Shown: positions 1 to 8,305 of the stretch, one piece after another
How the letters are laid out: each line of letters opens with the position of its first letter
Position numbering within the stretch: the stretch's first letter is position 1
Assembly: GCA_965212135.1 (NCBI GenBank)
Contig: OZ243044.1
Span: forward strand, 558,001 to 622,000
Length of the DNA: 64,000 bases
Origin: Bin75 sp965212135
GTDB lineage: Bacteria > Nitrospirota > Nitrospiria > Nitrospirales > UBA8639
Reading direction: 5' to 3'
Notes under the pieces: generated by a model
Told to the model about the DNA's origin: nothing
Seen by the model: the letters and a program-made list of their open reading frames with translations, nothing else
The model's database searches: none
Program-made: the position numbers and the translations under genes

Positions 1-39
1 GGCTCCCTTGGACTTCTATCGCCCTGATTCACTCATTTG

Positions 40-801
40 GTGAAGCCCCGACTCATAGCAGGCAACTGGAAAATGCATAAAACGGCAGCCGAGGCCGTCG
101 CGTTTCTCCGCCAATTCCGGCAAGCCCTGGCTCCCGGCTTGTCAGTGGATATTGCGCTCATGCCCCCGTATATTGCCCTGTCCGGCATGCAACACATGTT
201 GCACGCCGATGATTCGTTCACACTGGGAGCACAGGACCTGCATTGGGAACAGGACGGTGCCTATACCGGCGAAATCTCCGGCCGCATGCTGAAAGCCGCG
301 GGGTGCCGGTCGGTCATCATTGGACATTCGGAACGCCGGCAACTGTTTGGGGAGACCGACGAGCGGGTCAATCAAAAACTGAAAGCCGCATTGCGGCATG
401 ATCTCGCGCCCATTCTCTGCGTGGGGGAAACCCTGGAGGAACGGGAAGCCGGCCGGACGGAACACGCAGTGAACGCACAAATGAGGCAGGGCCTGCGAGA
501 CCTGACCCGCGAGCAGATTGCCGGCGTCACCATTGCCTATGAACCCATCTGGGCCATCGGCACCGGCTGCGCCGCGACCGTGCGGCAAGCTGAAGAGATG
601 CATGCCGCGCTTCGGGCCATCGTCAATGCGGAATGGCGGCACATGGGAACGGAGATGCGGATCATTTATGGAGGCAGCGTCTCGCCCCACAATGCGCGGG
701 AACTCTTCGGTTCACCGGAGATCAACGGGGCGCTGGTGGGAAAAGCTTGTCTTGATCCTGAAGATTTTGCTAAGATTTGCCAGTTCGCATCGTCACCGTA
801 A
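40..801 (+). CDS. tpiA: Triosephosphate isomerase
   Basis: Cytosolic TIM-barrel enzyme interconverting dihydroxyacetone phosphate and glyceraldehyde 3-phosphate in glycolysis and gluconeogenesis. About 253 residues, normal length. Visible motifs are the N-terminal GNWKMH with the electrophilic Lys (residue 11), IIGHSERR with the catalytic His (about 96), AYEPIWAIGTG with the catalytic Glu (about 168) and flexible loop 6, and the phosphate-binding GGSV and NGALVGKACL near the C terminus. The start is either GTG at 40 or TTG at 37; neither has a strong ribosome binding site, and the GTG is preferred because it leaves the usual short N terminus. secG follows 17 nt after the stop, suggesting co-transcription. 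Confidence 0.97.
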   Translation: MKPRLIAGNWKMHKTAAEAVAFLRQFRQALAPGLSVDIALMPPYIALSGMQHMLHADDSFTLGAQDLHWEQDGAYTGEISGRMLKAAGCRSVIIGHSERRQLFGETDERVNQKLKAALRHDLAPILCVGETLEEREAGRTEHAVNAQMRQGLRDLTREQIAGVTIAYEPIWAIGTGCAATVRQAEEMHAALRAIVNAEWRHMGTEMRIIYGGSVSPHNARELFGSPEINGALVGKACLDPEDFAKICQFASSP

Positions 802-818
802 ATAATCGGGAGCCACCC

Positions 819-1172
819 ATGTACACCGCCACCGTCATTCTGCATCTCGCCGTCTGCTTCCTGATGATTGCCTCCATCCTGCTTCAGGCGGGGAAGGGGG
901 CGGAAATCGGCGCCGCATTTGGCGGAACCAGCCAAACGATTTTCGGCAGCCGCGGACCAGGGACGTTTCTCAGCAAGGTCACAATAGGCACGGCGATTAT
1001 TTTCATGCTCACGTCGCTCGGCCTGGCGTTACTGTCCAGACAGGGAGATATCGCGTCTTCGGTGATTGACGTTCCCGCCACGTCCAGCCAGTCCACGCCA
1101 TCCGACGCAACGAGTCAGGACGACACGCGACCTGCCGCGTCTGAATCGCAACCCGACGACGCCTCGCCCTAA
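819..1172 (+). CDS. secG: Preprotein translocase subunit SecG
   Basis: Small inner-membrane subunit of the SecYEG channel. The ATG at 819 gives 117 residues; a longer in-frame start exists at 777 but would overlap tpiA and adds a non-hydrophobic leader. Two transmembrane segments (about residues 2-22 and 50-72) flank the conserved loop containing LLQAGKGAEIGAAFGG and FGSRGPGTFLSK, which is diagnostic for SecG. The C-terminal 40 residues are Ser/Thr/Asp-rich and low-complexity, longer than in E. coli. tpiA-secG adjacency is common in many bacterial genomes. Confidence 0.95.
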   Translation: MYTATVILHLAVCFLMIASILLQAGKGAEIGAAFGGTSQTIFGSRGPGTFLSKVTIGTAIIFMLTSLGLALLSRQGDIASSVIDVPATSSQSTPSDATSQDDTRPAASESQPDDASP

Positions 1173-1282
1173 CGGCAACACGATAGTACGGGTAGCCATA
1201 CAAAGTAGACTCACACCGGAAAAAGGTACGTATAGCCATGCCTAAACACCAGCAACACGCTACACGACAAAAGGAAATTAAG

Positions 1283-1888
1283 ATGAAAGCGGTGAACGGA
1301 TCTCAGCCCTATTCAATGGCAGGCTTCTTGCTATTACTTCTGTTGCTGCCAGCTTGTGCAACCTCCATTGAAACGATGAATCAGGAGGCACTTGGTTGGA
1401 TTGGCGAGCCGGTATCGGATTTAGTCGTCTCACTCGGCCCGCCTGATAAGCGGGAAGCCATGGAAGATGGCATAACCATTCGGCAATGGCTTGTGTCCGA
1501 CAACCCAATTGTTGAACATCATGACTACAGAGGAAATCCGTACCACATCGGGCCTGATATGGTAAGTGAGACAATAATCCGCTCATGCATCATCACTGTC
1601 GTTTCACGTGATGGGAAAATTACGAATTTTTCCTATGATGTGAATAATGACACTGCCGTTGGATTTGCAAGAGATTTATGTCCACGTTGGAGTTGGTTTG
1701 AGAACGGCATAACGCCGTTGCACTATGAGGCATGTACCGGCGACGTGAACATGGTGAAGGCACTACTGAATGCGGGCGCGGATATTGAGGCAAAGGACAA
1801 GAATGGCGCAACTCCATTGGACTGCGCAAAAGACGAAGGCCACACGGACGTAGTGAATATACTCAAAGAAGCGGCTCAGGCGAAATGA
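1283..1888 (+). CDS. Ankyrin-repeat lipoprotein
   Basis: Predicted exported lipoprotein of 201 residues with unknown role. The start at 1283 follows an AAGGAA ribosome binding site and places a hydrophobic leucine-rich signal ahead of a lipobox LLPAC (Cys 25). The middle part (about 30-135) has no recognised fold. The C terminus holds two ankyrin repeats (about 141-170 and 174-198) with the typical GITPLHYEAC and NGATPLDCAKDEGH signatures, implying protein-protein contacts. Its base composition is visibly more AT-rich than tpiA-secG upstream. The reading frame continues after the TGA into a TPR coding remnant (1889-2230), so it may be a recombined gene end. Confidence 0.75.
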   Translation: MKAVNGSQPYSMAGFLLLLLLLPACATSIETMNQEALGWIGEPVSDLVVSLGPPDKREAMEDGITIRQWLVSDNPIVEHHDYRGNPYHIGPDMVSETIIRSCIITVVSRDGKITNFSYDVNNDTAVGFARDLCPRWSWFENGITPLHYEACTGDVNMVKALLNAGADIEAKDKNGATPLDCAKDEGHTDVVNILKEAAQAK

Positions 1889-2230
1889 TTGCTGCTGGCA
1901 CAACTTGCAGAGCAAGACAATCAGACGACACAGACCATTCAGGCATATCAAAAAGTCCTGCTCACGAACCCCGACTCCGTTGACGCCCATTATGCCCTAG
2001 GGTACCTCCTGCAAGCCCAAAACCAATCCCCACAAGCCGCGATTCATTTCCAGGAAGTAATCCGCCTGAATCCGAAGCTACTTGAAGTCTATTACAACCT
2101 CGGCGTGTTTTATGAATTTCATTGCAAGGATACAACTTGATCCTGTTCTCAATATCGCAAATATCAGAAACGCGGCGGCCAAGACGAGTGCGTTCAAACC
2201 CTGTTTCAAAACGGGTCGTGTACGCTCTGA
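1889..2230 (+). pseudogene. TPR-repeat gene remnant with internal stop
   Basis: Directly after the ankyrin gene's stop, in the same frame, the translation reads as TPR repeats (NPDSVDAHYALGYLLQ, LNPKLLEVYYNLGVFYEF). It hits TGA at 2138-2140, but the same frame beyond that stop continues with TPR-like sequence (QYRKYQKRGGQDECVQTLF) to a second TGA at 2228-2230. No start codon with a ribosome binding site precedes it; the first codon is TTG. The simplest reading is the C-terminal part of a decayed TPR gene carrying a nonsense mutation (CGA to TGA would explain it) and lacking its own N terminus. Termination followed by readthrough is possible but unsupported. Confidence 0.65.
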
Positions 2231-2398
2231 CCCTGTTCCATCTGAAATCCTCTTTTCTGCAATTCGTGGCTTGGTCTGTCCACAACTGGCAACGTAAACG
2301 CAGGTCATATGGGCAACATAGAAGACGGGCTACGAACGTTCATGGAGTACAGGCCCGACGAATGACCCACAAGCCCAATTGCTTGCAAGGCAACACAA

Positions 2399-3247
2399 AT
2401 GGACATCAACAACTTTGAGCAAGAAATCGGGGAACACAAAATCTGGGGCCACATAAGGAAAGCAATGAAGATACATGATAAATACGACATTCTAATCAGT
2501 GATGAGATATCTAACTTAGATGCTATCGAAACACGAATTGCAAACAGAGTCGCAACACGAAATCAAGAAATGGCAAATATGCCACACAAAAAGCGTGAGG
2601 AATTGTGGATGCGGCGAATGGAGTGGGAGAAGGAACAGTGGGTTAGGGATCAGGAACGTGCCAACATGCCCAAACCTCCAACTCTTTTTCGGGTATTTAA
2701 AGAAAAAGGTGGGACAGACGAAGTCTTGAATAACCATCTATTAGGGACACTTTGGTTCCAGTCTCCTAGGCGTTTTCGCAAGATTGAGGGTGCACAAGCA
2801 GATTTCTTAGAAGGCCTTGGATCGTATGAGAAGTCCTGTGGTGGGATCAGTCAAGACATTAGCGACAGCACCCCGATAGACCCTGCCTTCATTTTATGCT
2901 TTGGCGAACAAGCTGAATCATTGCAAGACCTTGGAGAAGATTATTTAGAAGTACAGGATCCATGGGAACTGAAAAGACGAGTAGAGAGGAGTCTGCCGGA
3001 TGGAAGCCAGGTAAAATGGATAAAAATTAAATACGACAAGGAGTGGAAGGTTAAAGTCGATCTTAACCCTTCCCAACAATGGTTTCGCAAGCATTGTTCG
3101 AAGCCAAAAAAATACGCTGATGAAAAGGAATGGCGCTTGGTGATTTTCCTTGCCCCACCATTACAGTTACTCAATGAAACGCTTAAGGTAAACGTTGGAA
3201 ACTTGCAAGATGTCTTTCGATACAGGGGCCACTACAAGAAACAGTGA
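2399..3247 (+). CDS. DUF2971-like protein of unknown function
   Basis: A 282-residue soluble protein. Features resembling DUF2971 proteins are LLGTLWFQSPRRFRKIEG (about 117-134), the segment PAFILCFGEQ (about 161-170) and the C-terminal KYADEKEWRLVIFLAPP. The N-terminal third (about 20-90) is highly charged and probably alpha-helical or coiled coil, which is not a standard part of that family. Base composition is clearly AT-richer than flanking housekeeping genes, suggesting acquisition by transfer. DUF2971 genes are often accessory, but the function is not established. A weak AAGG lies about 10 nt upstream of the ATG. It converges with ilvE with a 27-nt gap. Confidence 0.7.
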   Translation: MDINNFEQEIGEHKIWGHIRKAMKIHDKYDILISDEISNLDAIETRIANRVATRNQEMANMPHKKREELWMRRMEWEKEQWVRDQERANMPKPPTLFRVFKEKGGTDEVLNNHLLGTLWFQSPRRFRKIEGAQADFLEGLGSYEKSCGGISQDISDSTPIDPAFILCFGEQAESLQDLGEDYLEVQDPWELKRRVERSLPDGSQVKWIKIKYDKEWKVKVDLNPSQQWFRKHCSKPKKYADEKEWRLVIFLAPPLQLLNETLKVNVGNLQDVFRYRGHYKKQ

Positions 3248-3274
3248 AATCTCTTTTTCTCTCAAGTCGCGGGA

Positions 3275-4189
3275 TTAGACGGGCGTCAGCCAATCGGCGT
3301 ACTTGGGATCTTCGCCCTTCACGATATCAAAGAACGACTGCTGAAGCAGGTCGGTGATCGGCCCTCGTTTTCCGGTTCCCACCTGACGATCATCAATCTC
3401 CCGAATCGGCGTCACTTCGGCGGCCGTTCCCGTGAGGAACACTTCTTCGGCCACGTACAGCGCGTCTCGCGTAAACCGTTCTTCAACCACCGGAATCTGG
3501 CGTTCCCGGGCCATGGCCAGAATGGAATGACGGGTGATGCCTTCCAGGATGGACGTTAAGGGCGTGGTCTTGAGCAAACCCTTGGACACGATAAACACAT
3601 TTTCTCCCGTTCCCTCGGCCACGTAGCCTTCCGTGTCCAGGAAAATGGCTTCATCGTACCCCGCCTTGTTCGCTTCATGCTTGGCTAAAATAGAGTTCAC
3701 GTAGTATCCGGGGACTTTCGCCCGCGTCATGGAGACGTTCACATGGTGCCGGGTAAACGATGAAACCTTCGCGCGAACGCCCCGCACCAACGCGTCATCC
3801 CCCAGATAGGCGCCCCAGGGCCACGCGGCAATCGCCAGCCTGACGGGATTCTGGCCGGGGTCGAGGCCCATTTCACCGTACCCCACGTAGAGCAACGGCC
3901 GGATATAACAGGAGTGCAGTTTATTGACCCGCACCGTTTCAATGATGGCTTCGGAGACGTCTTTCCGGCTATACGGGACCGTCAGCAACATAATGTGCGC
4001 CGACTCAAACAGCCGGTCCACGTGCTCATGGAGGCGAAAAATCGCCGACCCGGTTTTCCCCTGATAACAGCGAATCCCTTCAAAAGCCCCCAAGCCATAA
4101 TGCAGGGAATGCGTCAAAATATGGACGGAGGCGTCGTTCCAATTCACAAAGTCGCCGTCCATCCAGATTTTTTCACTTGCCGTAACCAT
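3275..4189 (-). CDS. ilvE: Branched-chain amino acid aminotransferase
   Basis: Fold-type IV PLP enzyme performing the last transamination to Ile, Leu and Val, in the cytosol. 304 residues, standard length. Hallmarks are SLHYGLGAFEGIRCY near the N terminus (about 28-42), the PLP-binding Lys in RAKVPGYYVNS (Lys 158), EGTGENVF (Glu 192 contacts the PLP ring nitrogen) and FLTGTAAEVTPI near the C terminus. It is transcribed divergently from rplU; the 186-nt region between them contains a perfect 18-bp palindrome that may be an operator for either gene. The end is shared closely with the convergent accessory gene at 2399-3247. Confidence 0.95.
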   Translation of the reverse strand: MVTASEKIWMDGDFVNWNDASVHILTHSLHYGLGAFEGIRCYQGKTGSAIFRLHEHVDRLFESAHIMLLTVPYSRKDVSEAIIETVRVNKLHSCYIRPLLYVGYGEMGLDPGQNPVRLAIAAWPWGAYLGDDALVRGVRAKVSSFTRHHVNVSMTRAKVPGYYVNSILAKHEANKAGYDEAIFLDTEGYVAEGTGENVFIVSKGLLKTTPLTSILEGITRHSILAMARERQIPVVEERFTRDALYVAEEVFLTGTAAEVTPIREIDDRQVGTGKRGPITDLLQQSFFDIVKGEDPKYADWLTPV

Positions 4190-4263
4190 GCCGGGCCTGC
4201 CTGTGTGTTGGGTTGGGAGCAGAGACGGTACTCAAAAATGATTCGTGATCAAGTCGTTATACC

Positions 4264-4299
4264 GAGGGGGTCCGCCCCTGTCAATCAGACGTCTGATTG
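4264..4299. promoter_or_regulatory. Stem-loop plus perfect 18-bp palindrome between ilvE and rplU
   Basis: Positions 4282-4299 read CAATCAGACGTCTGATTG, a perfect 9+9 palindrome with no spacer, as expected for a dimeric repressor site. Just upstream, 4264-4278 contains AGGGG and CCCCT arms around a 5-nt loop. The palindrome ends 18 nt before the -35 element of the probable rplU promoter and lies 93 nt upstream of ilvE. The bound protein is unknown. Confidence 0.5.
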
Positions 4300-4316
4300 G
4301 CCCAGGCCGTCACACC

Positions 4317-4345
4317 TTGACACTCCCTCTGGCCGCATGATAAAT
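4317..4345 (+). promoter_or_regulatory. Sigma70-type promoter for rplU operon
   Basis: Consensus -35 TTGACA at 4317-4322, 17-nt spacer, and -10 ATAAAT at 4340-4345, about 30 nt before the rplU start codon. It probably drives rplU-rpmA-obgE and the tightly packed genes behind them. Confidence 0.6.
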
Positions 4346-4375
4346 GTGCCGATGGTGAAAGGACAGATCGGCACC

Positions 4376-4690
4376 ATGTACGCAATCTTGGAAACGGGCG
4401 GCAAGCAGTATCGGGTCGAACCGGGAGCGATGATTCAGGTCGAAACCCTGCACGTCGAAACGGGGCAAACCGTGGAATTACAACCCGTTCGATTCATTGC
4501 GACGGATGAAAAGCCCCTGCTCGGCCAGCCGGACCTTGAACATGCGCACGTGAAAGCCACGGTCATCCGACACGGCCGAACGCGGTCAATCAGAATCTTC
4601 AAGAAAAAACGCCGAAAGAATTACCGCAAAACACGCGGACATCGTCAACAATTCACCCAGCTCCGAATCGAGGCAATCGTCACCGGGTAA
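4376..4690 (+). CDS. rplU: 50S ribosomal protein L21 (bL21)
   Basis: Large-subunit ribosomal protein, 104 residues from the ATG at 4376; an AAAGGA ribosome binding site lies about 10 nt upstream. The frame is open much further upstream but only this start gives the canonical MYAILETGGKQYRV N terminus. The conserved C-terminal signature with KKKRRKNYRKTRGHRQ and QLRIEAI is present. First gene of the rplU-rpmA-obgE cluster, which is widely conserved in bacteria; rpmA follows after 22 nt. Confidence 0.97.
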   Translation: MYAILETGGKQYRVEPGAMIQVETLHVETGQTVELQPVRFIATDEKPLLGQPDLEHAHVKATVIRHGRTRSIRIFKKKRRKNYRKTRGHRQQFTQLRIEAIVTG

Positions 4691-4712
4691 ACGGAAGGAT
4701 CAAGGCAACGGC

Positions 4713-4967
4713 ATGGCACATAAAAAAGGCGGCGGCTCATCCCGAAACGGACGCGACAGTAATCCTCAATACCTTGGCGTGAAGCGATACGCCGACGAAC
4801 AGGTGCAGCCGGGTTGTATTCTCATTCGCCAACGAGGCACCAAGTTTCATCCCGGCCATAACGTTGGGATGGGCAAGGATCATACCCTCTTCGCCAAAGC
4901 AGCCGGAGTGGTGAAATTTGAGGGAGGCGAAGCGCGACGCAAGATCAGCGTGTATCCCTCCGCGTAA
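4713..4967 (+). CDS. rpmA: 50S ribosomal protein L27 (bL27)
   Basis: 84-residue ribosomal protein near the peptidyl-transferase centre. The N terminus MAHKKGGGSSRNGRDS and the central QRGTKFHPGHNVGMGKDHTL are diagnostic. No N-terminal cleavage extension of the Firmicutes type is present: the Met directly precedes AHKKGGG. AAGGATCAAGG precedes the start. Located between rplU and obgE as in most bacteria. Confidence 0.97.
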   Translation: MAHKKGGGSSRNGRDSNPQYLGVKRYADEQVQPGCILIRQRGTKFHPGHNVGMGKDHTLFAKAAGVVKFEGGEARRKISVYPSA

Positions 4968-5052
4968 CCCACGATCCGGTTCATCCATCCAGCCTCCCCT
5001 GTTTGCTCTTCCCGATCTTCCTCTTCTGAACGCCGCGGCGCCGAGGGGCCTC

Positions 5053-6060
5053 ATGTTCATTGACCACGCAAAAATTTTTGTACAAGCCGGCAACGGCGGA
5101 GACGGCGCCTGCAATTTTCGCAGGGAAAAATTCATGCCCTATGGCGGGCCGGATGGCGGGGACGGCGGGCATGGCGGCAACATCGTCTTCAAAGCCTCCA
5201 CCCGCGTGACAACGCTGCTTGATCTGAAATACCAACGCCACTATGCGGCCGAATCGGGACGTCCGGGGCAAAAAAGCAACCGGCACGGTCGCTCCGGCTC
5301 GGATGTGACGATCGCCGTCCCGGTCGGAACCATTGTCAAACATGCGGAGACTCTGGACCTCCTGACGGATTTGGCGGCCCCCGGCCAATCCACGATTGTG
5401 GCCGCGGGAGGAAAGGGCGGAAAAGGCAACAGCCGGTTCGCCACGCCAACCAACCAGGCGCCCAGGAAGTTTGAGCGGGGCGTCCCCGGAGAAAAGCTGT
5501 GGCTTGACCTGGAACTGAAGCTGTTGGCCGACGTGGGTCTCGTCGGATTGCCAAACGCCGGAAAATCCACGCTGCTGTCCACGCTCTCCGCCGCTCACCC
5601 GGAAATTGCCGATTATCCCTTCACCACGCTGCGCCCGCATTTGGGGGTCGTCTCCCTGGGCGAGTACGACAGTTGTGTCATGGCCGACATTCCCGGGCTG
5701 ATTCAAGGCGCCCACGCGGGCAAAGGCCTGGGCCATCAATTTCTCCGGCATATTCAACGCACACAATTTCTTTTGTACCTGGTTGATATTTCCGAATGGA
5801 CCACGGATGAGCCCGTGCCCACGTTTCATGTGCTCCGGGAAGAACTCTCCACCTTTGATCGCACGTTGGGCGAACGTTCGTTTGCGGTCGCCGGGGCGAA
5901 AACCGACATCCGGGGCGATGGCCGGCGTCTTGCCGACATCCGGCGATATTGCGAGGAACAGCGCATTGCCTTTTTCCCGATTGCCGCGGCCACGGGTGAA
6001 GGACTGGGCGCCTTGCGCGCGTTTCTCGCCCAACGTCTTCATGCGGACAACACGGCATGA
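5053..6060 (+). CDS. obgE: GTPase ObgE/CgtA
   Basis: Essential GTPase that binds the 50S subunit and couples ribosome assembly to stress signalling. The ATG at 5053 gives 335 residues; an upstream in-frame start would overlap rpmA. The Gly-rich Obg fold (1-158) contains FVQAGNGGDGACNF and YGGPDGGDGGHGG. The G domain shows G1 GLPNAGKST (about 166-174), switch II DIPG, and the Obg-specific YPFTTLRPHLG. The G4 motif, normally NKxD or TKxD, reads AKTD here, so the base-contacting Asn/Thr is Ala. The stop overlaps the start of proB (ATGA), indicating translational coupling. Confidence 0.96.
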   Translation: MFIDHAKIFVQAGNGGDGACNFRREKFMPYGGPDGGDGGHGGNIVFKASTRVTTLLDLKYQRHYAAESGRPGQKSNRHGRSGSDVTIAVPVGTIVKHAETLDLLTDLAAPGQSTIVAAGGKGGKGNSRFATPTNQAPRKFERGVPGEKLWLDLELKLLADVGLVGLPNAGKSTLLSTLSAAHPEIADYPFTTLRPHLGVVSLGEYDSCVMADIPGLIQGAHAGKGLGHQFLRHIQRTQFLLYLVDISEWTTDEPVPTFHVLREELSTFDRTLGERSFAVAGAKTDIRGDGRRLADIRRYCEEQRIAFFPIAAATGEGLGALRAFLAQRLHADNTA

Positions 6061-7196
6061 GAGCGCGCATCCTGTCACACGCCAAACGCCTGGTCATTAA
6101 AATAGGCAGCAGCATTCTGGCCGCGCGAACGTCGGGCTTGCGTCTCGACCACATTCAACGCCTCGCCGACGAAATCGCCGACCTCAAACGGGACAAACGG
6201 GAAATCGTCCTGGTGTCATCGGGAGCCATTGTCGCGGGCATTGAGCAACTCGGCCTCAAGGCCTATCCGCAGACCATCCCGTTGAAACAGGCCGCGGCGT
6301 CGGTCGGACAGAGCCGCCTCCTGCGCGCCTATGAAAACGGCTTCCAGAACACCGGACACACCATCGCCCAGGTGTTGCTCACCCACCAGGACCTGGCCGA
6401 CCGAAAACGTTTTCTCAATGCGAGGCACACGCTCACGACGTTGCTGGCATTGGGGGTCATTCCCGTCATCAATGAAAATGACGCGGTCTCGGTGGAAGAA
6501 ATCCGTTTTGGCGACAATGACACCCTCGCGGCCCAGGTCGCGCATTTGGTGGATGCCGATCTGTTGATGATCCTCTCCGACGTGGACGGACTGTTCACCA
6601 AAGACCCCCGCCATCATCCCGATGCGGCGTTGATCGGCCACGTGACCGACATCACGCCCGAAATCACACAAGGCGCGGGAACCTCCCGGAGTCAGGAAAG
6701 CCGGGGGGGCATGGTCACAAAAATCCAGGCCGCGCAACTCGTCGGCCGGTTTGGACTCCCGACGCTGTTGCTCAACGGCGAAACGCCGGGCCTGCTGCGT
6801 CGCGTGTTCACGGGAGCCGACGGCGGCACCCTGTTTCTTCCCCAGGGACGGAAACAGCCCAGTCGCAAACACTGGATCGCCTATACGCTGCGGTCGAAGG
6901 GGCAGCTCATCCTGGATGCCGGCGCCGTTGAGGCGCTTGTTCGCCGGGGAAAAAGCCTGCTGCCTTCCGGGATTGTTGACGTCAAGGGCACGTTTGTCCC
7001 GGGCGACCCGGTGTCCTGCCTTGACGCGGACGGCAAAGAGTTTGCCAAAGGATTGGTGAATTTTTCATCAGAGGTCGTCTCCGCCATCAAGGGGCGGAGG
7101 ACACAAGACATTGACCGCGAACTGGGCGCGCAGGAATATGAGGAAGTGGTCCACCGGGACAACCTTGCGCTGCTGTTCTCGCCCGCGGACCCGTGA
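6057..7196 (+). CDS. proB: Glutamate 5-kinase
   Basis: Phosphorylates glutamate in the first step of proline synthesis. 379 residues with an amino-acid-kinase domain (1-260: KRLVIKIGSSIL, VLVSSGAIVAG, INENDAVS, DNDTLAAQVA, SDVDGLFTKDPR) and a C-terminal PUA domain (about 285-370) containing the SLLPSGIVDVKGTF stretch. The ATG overlaps the obgE stop by 4 nt. obgE-proB adjacency is seen in several phyla. Feedback inhibition by proline is known for the family. Confidence 0.96.
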   Translation: MRARILSHAKRLVIKIGSSILAARTSGLRLDHIQRLADEIADLKRDKREIVLVSSGAIVAGIEQLGLKAYPQTIPLKQAAASVGQSRLLRAYENGFQNTGHTIAQVLLTHQDLADRKRFLNARHTLTTLLALGVIPVINENDAVSVEEIRFGDNDTLAAQVAHLVDADLLMILSDVDGLFTKDPRHHPDAALIGHVTDITPEITQGAGTSRSQESRGGMVTKIQAAQLVGRFGLPTLLLNGETPGLLRRVFTGADGGTLFLPQGRKQPSRKHWIAYTLRSKGQLILDAGAVEALVRRGKSLLPSGIVDVKGTFVPGDPVSCLDADGKEFAKGLVNFSSEVVSAIKGRRTQDIDRELGAQEYEEVVHRDNLALLFSPADP

Positions 7197-7217
7197 TTCG
7201 CCCCATTCGTCGCAACG

Positions 7218-7898
7218 ATGAATGATTCCCCACTCACTCGAATCGGGTTGCTGGGCGGAACATTTAACCCCATTCACAACGGCCACCTGTCGCTTGCCAA
7301 ACATGCCCGGCAAGCGCTGGCGCTTGATCAAGTGATCTTCATCCCGTCGGGAGACCCGCCTCATAAAGCCGGCGCCTCACTGGCCCCGGCTCACCGGCGA
7401 TTGGCCATGGTCAGGCACGCCGTCGCCGGAATCCCCCGCTATGCGGTGTCCGACGTGGAAGCCGCCGCGGCGGAGACGTCCTATACCATTGATACAATCC
7501 AAACCCTTCGCACGGCATGGCAAGGAGAATTCTGGTTTATCGTCGGACTTGATGCCTTCATCCAGATGGCAAGCTGGAAATCGGTTGAGACCGTCCTGTC
7601 CTTGACGAACGTCCTGGTGCTGTCGCGGCCGCACGTTCAATTTTCCCAAGCGGCCTCGCTGGCGTTCCTGCCTCCCCTGCCTCCCGGTCACCTGCAACGG
7701 TTGGATGCCGGCACGCGCCGGCGCGTGGATCTCCCCATCGGCCCTCATACCACGGTCACGTTTCTTCGGACCACCCCGTGCCAGGTGTCCGCGTCCGCCG
7801 TCCGTGAACGCATTCGGCAGGGGCTGGATGTCGCGGACTGGTTGCCACCCCAGGTCCATTCTTATATAATTCGCCACCACTTGTACGAACAGCGATGA
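7218..7898 (+). CDS. nadD: Nicotinate-nucleotide adenylyltransferase
   Basis: Adenylates nicotinate mononucleotide to deamido-NAD in NAD synthesis. 226 residues. The nucleotidyltransferase motif GGTFNPIHNGHL (about 14-25) with both His residues and the C-terminal SASAVRERIRQG (the ISSTxxR-type ATP-binding motif) are clear. An insert around 135-170 containing PHVQFSQAASLA is slightly longer than in the E. coli enzyme. Start ATG at 7218 lies 21 nt after proB; the stop overlaps rsfS by 4 nt. Confidence 0.95.
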   Translation: MNDSPLTRIGLLGGTFNPIHNGHLSLAKHARQALALDQVIFIPSGDPPHKAGASLAPAHRRLAMVRHAVAGIPRYAVSDVEAAAAETSYTIDTIQTLRTAWQGEFWFIVGLDAFIQMASWKSVETVLSLTNVLVLSRPHVQFSQAASLAFLPPLPPGHLQRLDAGTRRRVDLPIGPHTTVTFLRTTPCQVSASAVRERIRQGLDVADWLPPQVHSYIIRHHLYEQR

Positions 7899-8305
7899 GG
7901 AGACACCAGATTTCAGACATCAAAGACAAAGTCTTGGTCATCGGCGGCATCGCCCTTGAGAAACAGGCCTCCGACGTCATGGTGCTTCACATTGAACGCC
8001 TCACCTCCATTGCCGACTATCTGGTCATTTGCTCCGGCAATTCCGAACGTCAGGTGAAAGCCCTGGCCGAAACGATTCGGCGGGAAATGTCGTGTCGTTT
8101 CGGCCATCACGGCGCCATGGAGGGCACCACGGCGGGGACATGGGTCCTGATTGATTATGGAGACATCATTGTGCATATCTTCCGGGAAGACATTCGGATG
8201 TATTACGGCCTGGAGAATATGTGGAGAGACGCGCCGAACGTCCCGCAAACCGAATACGCCGCCCCGCCTCACGCAACGTATCGCGCACAGGAAGTCGGCG
8301 CATGA
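7895..8305 (+). CDS. rsfS: Ribosomal silencing factor RsfS
   Basis: Binds L14 and blocks subunit joining during starvation. 136 residues, typical for the Iojap/RsfS family, with LTSIADYLVICSGNSERQV (about 36-54), a variant of the core region, and the conserved WVLIDYGDIIVHIF (about 87-100). The start ATGA overlaps the nadD stop; nadD-rsfS pairing is one of the commonest bacterial neighbourhoods. The last 25 residues are non-conserved, and the stop overlaps the bioB start. Confidence 0.95.
   Translation: MRRHQISDIKDKVLVIGGIALEKQASDVMVLHIERLTSIADYLVICSGNSERQVKALAETIRREMSCRFGHHGAMEGTTAGTWVLIDYGDIIVHIFREDIRMYYGLENMWRDAPNVPQTEYAAPPHATYRAQEVGA

Noticed and set aside
2226..2244. TCTGACCCTGTTCC-like sequence near the TPR remnant and the purine-rich tract near 17590 as REP elements
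   Set aside because: Resemblance to REP-type debris is weak and no palindromic pair is visible; mentioned only as a possibility in the rpsB leader entry.
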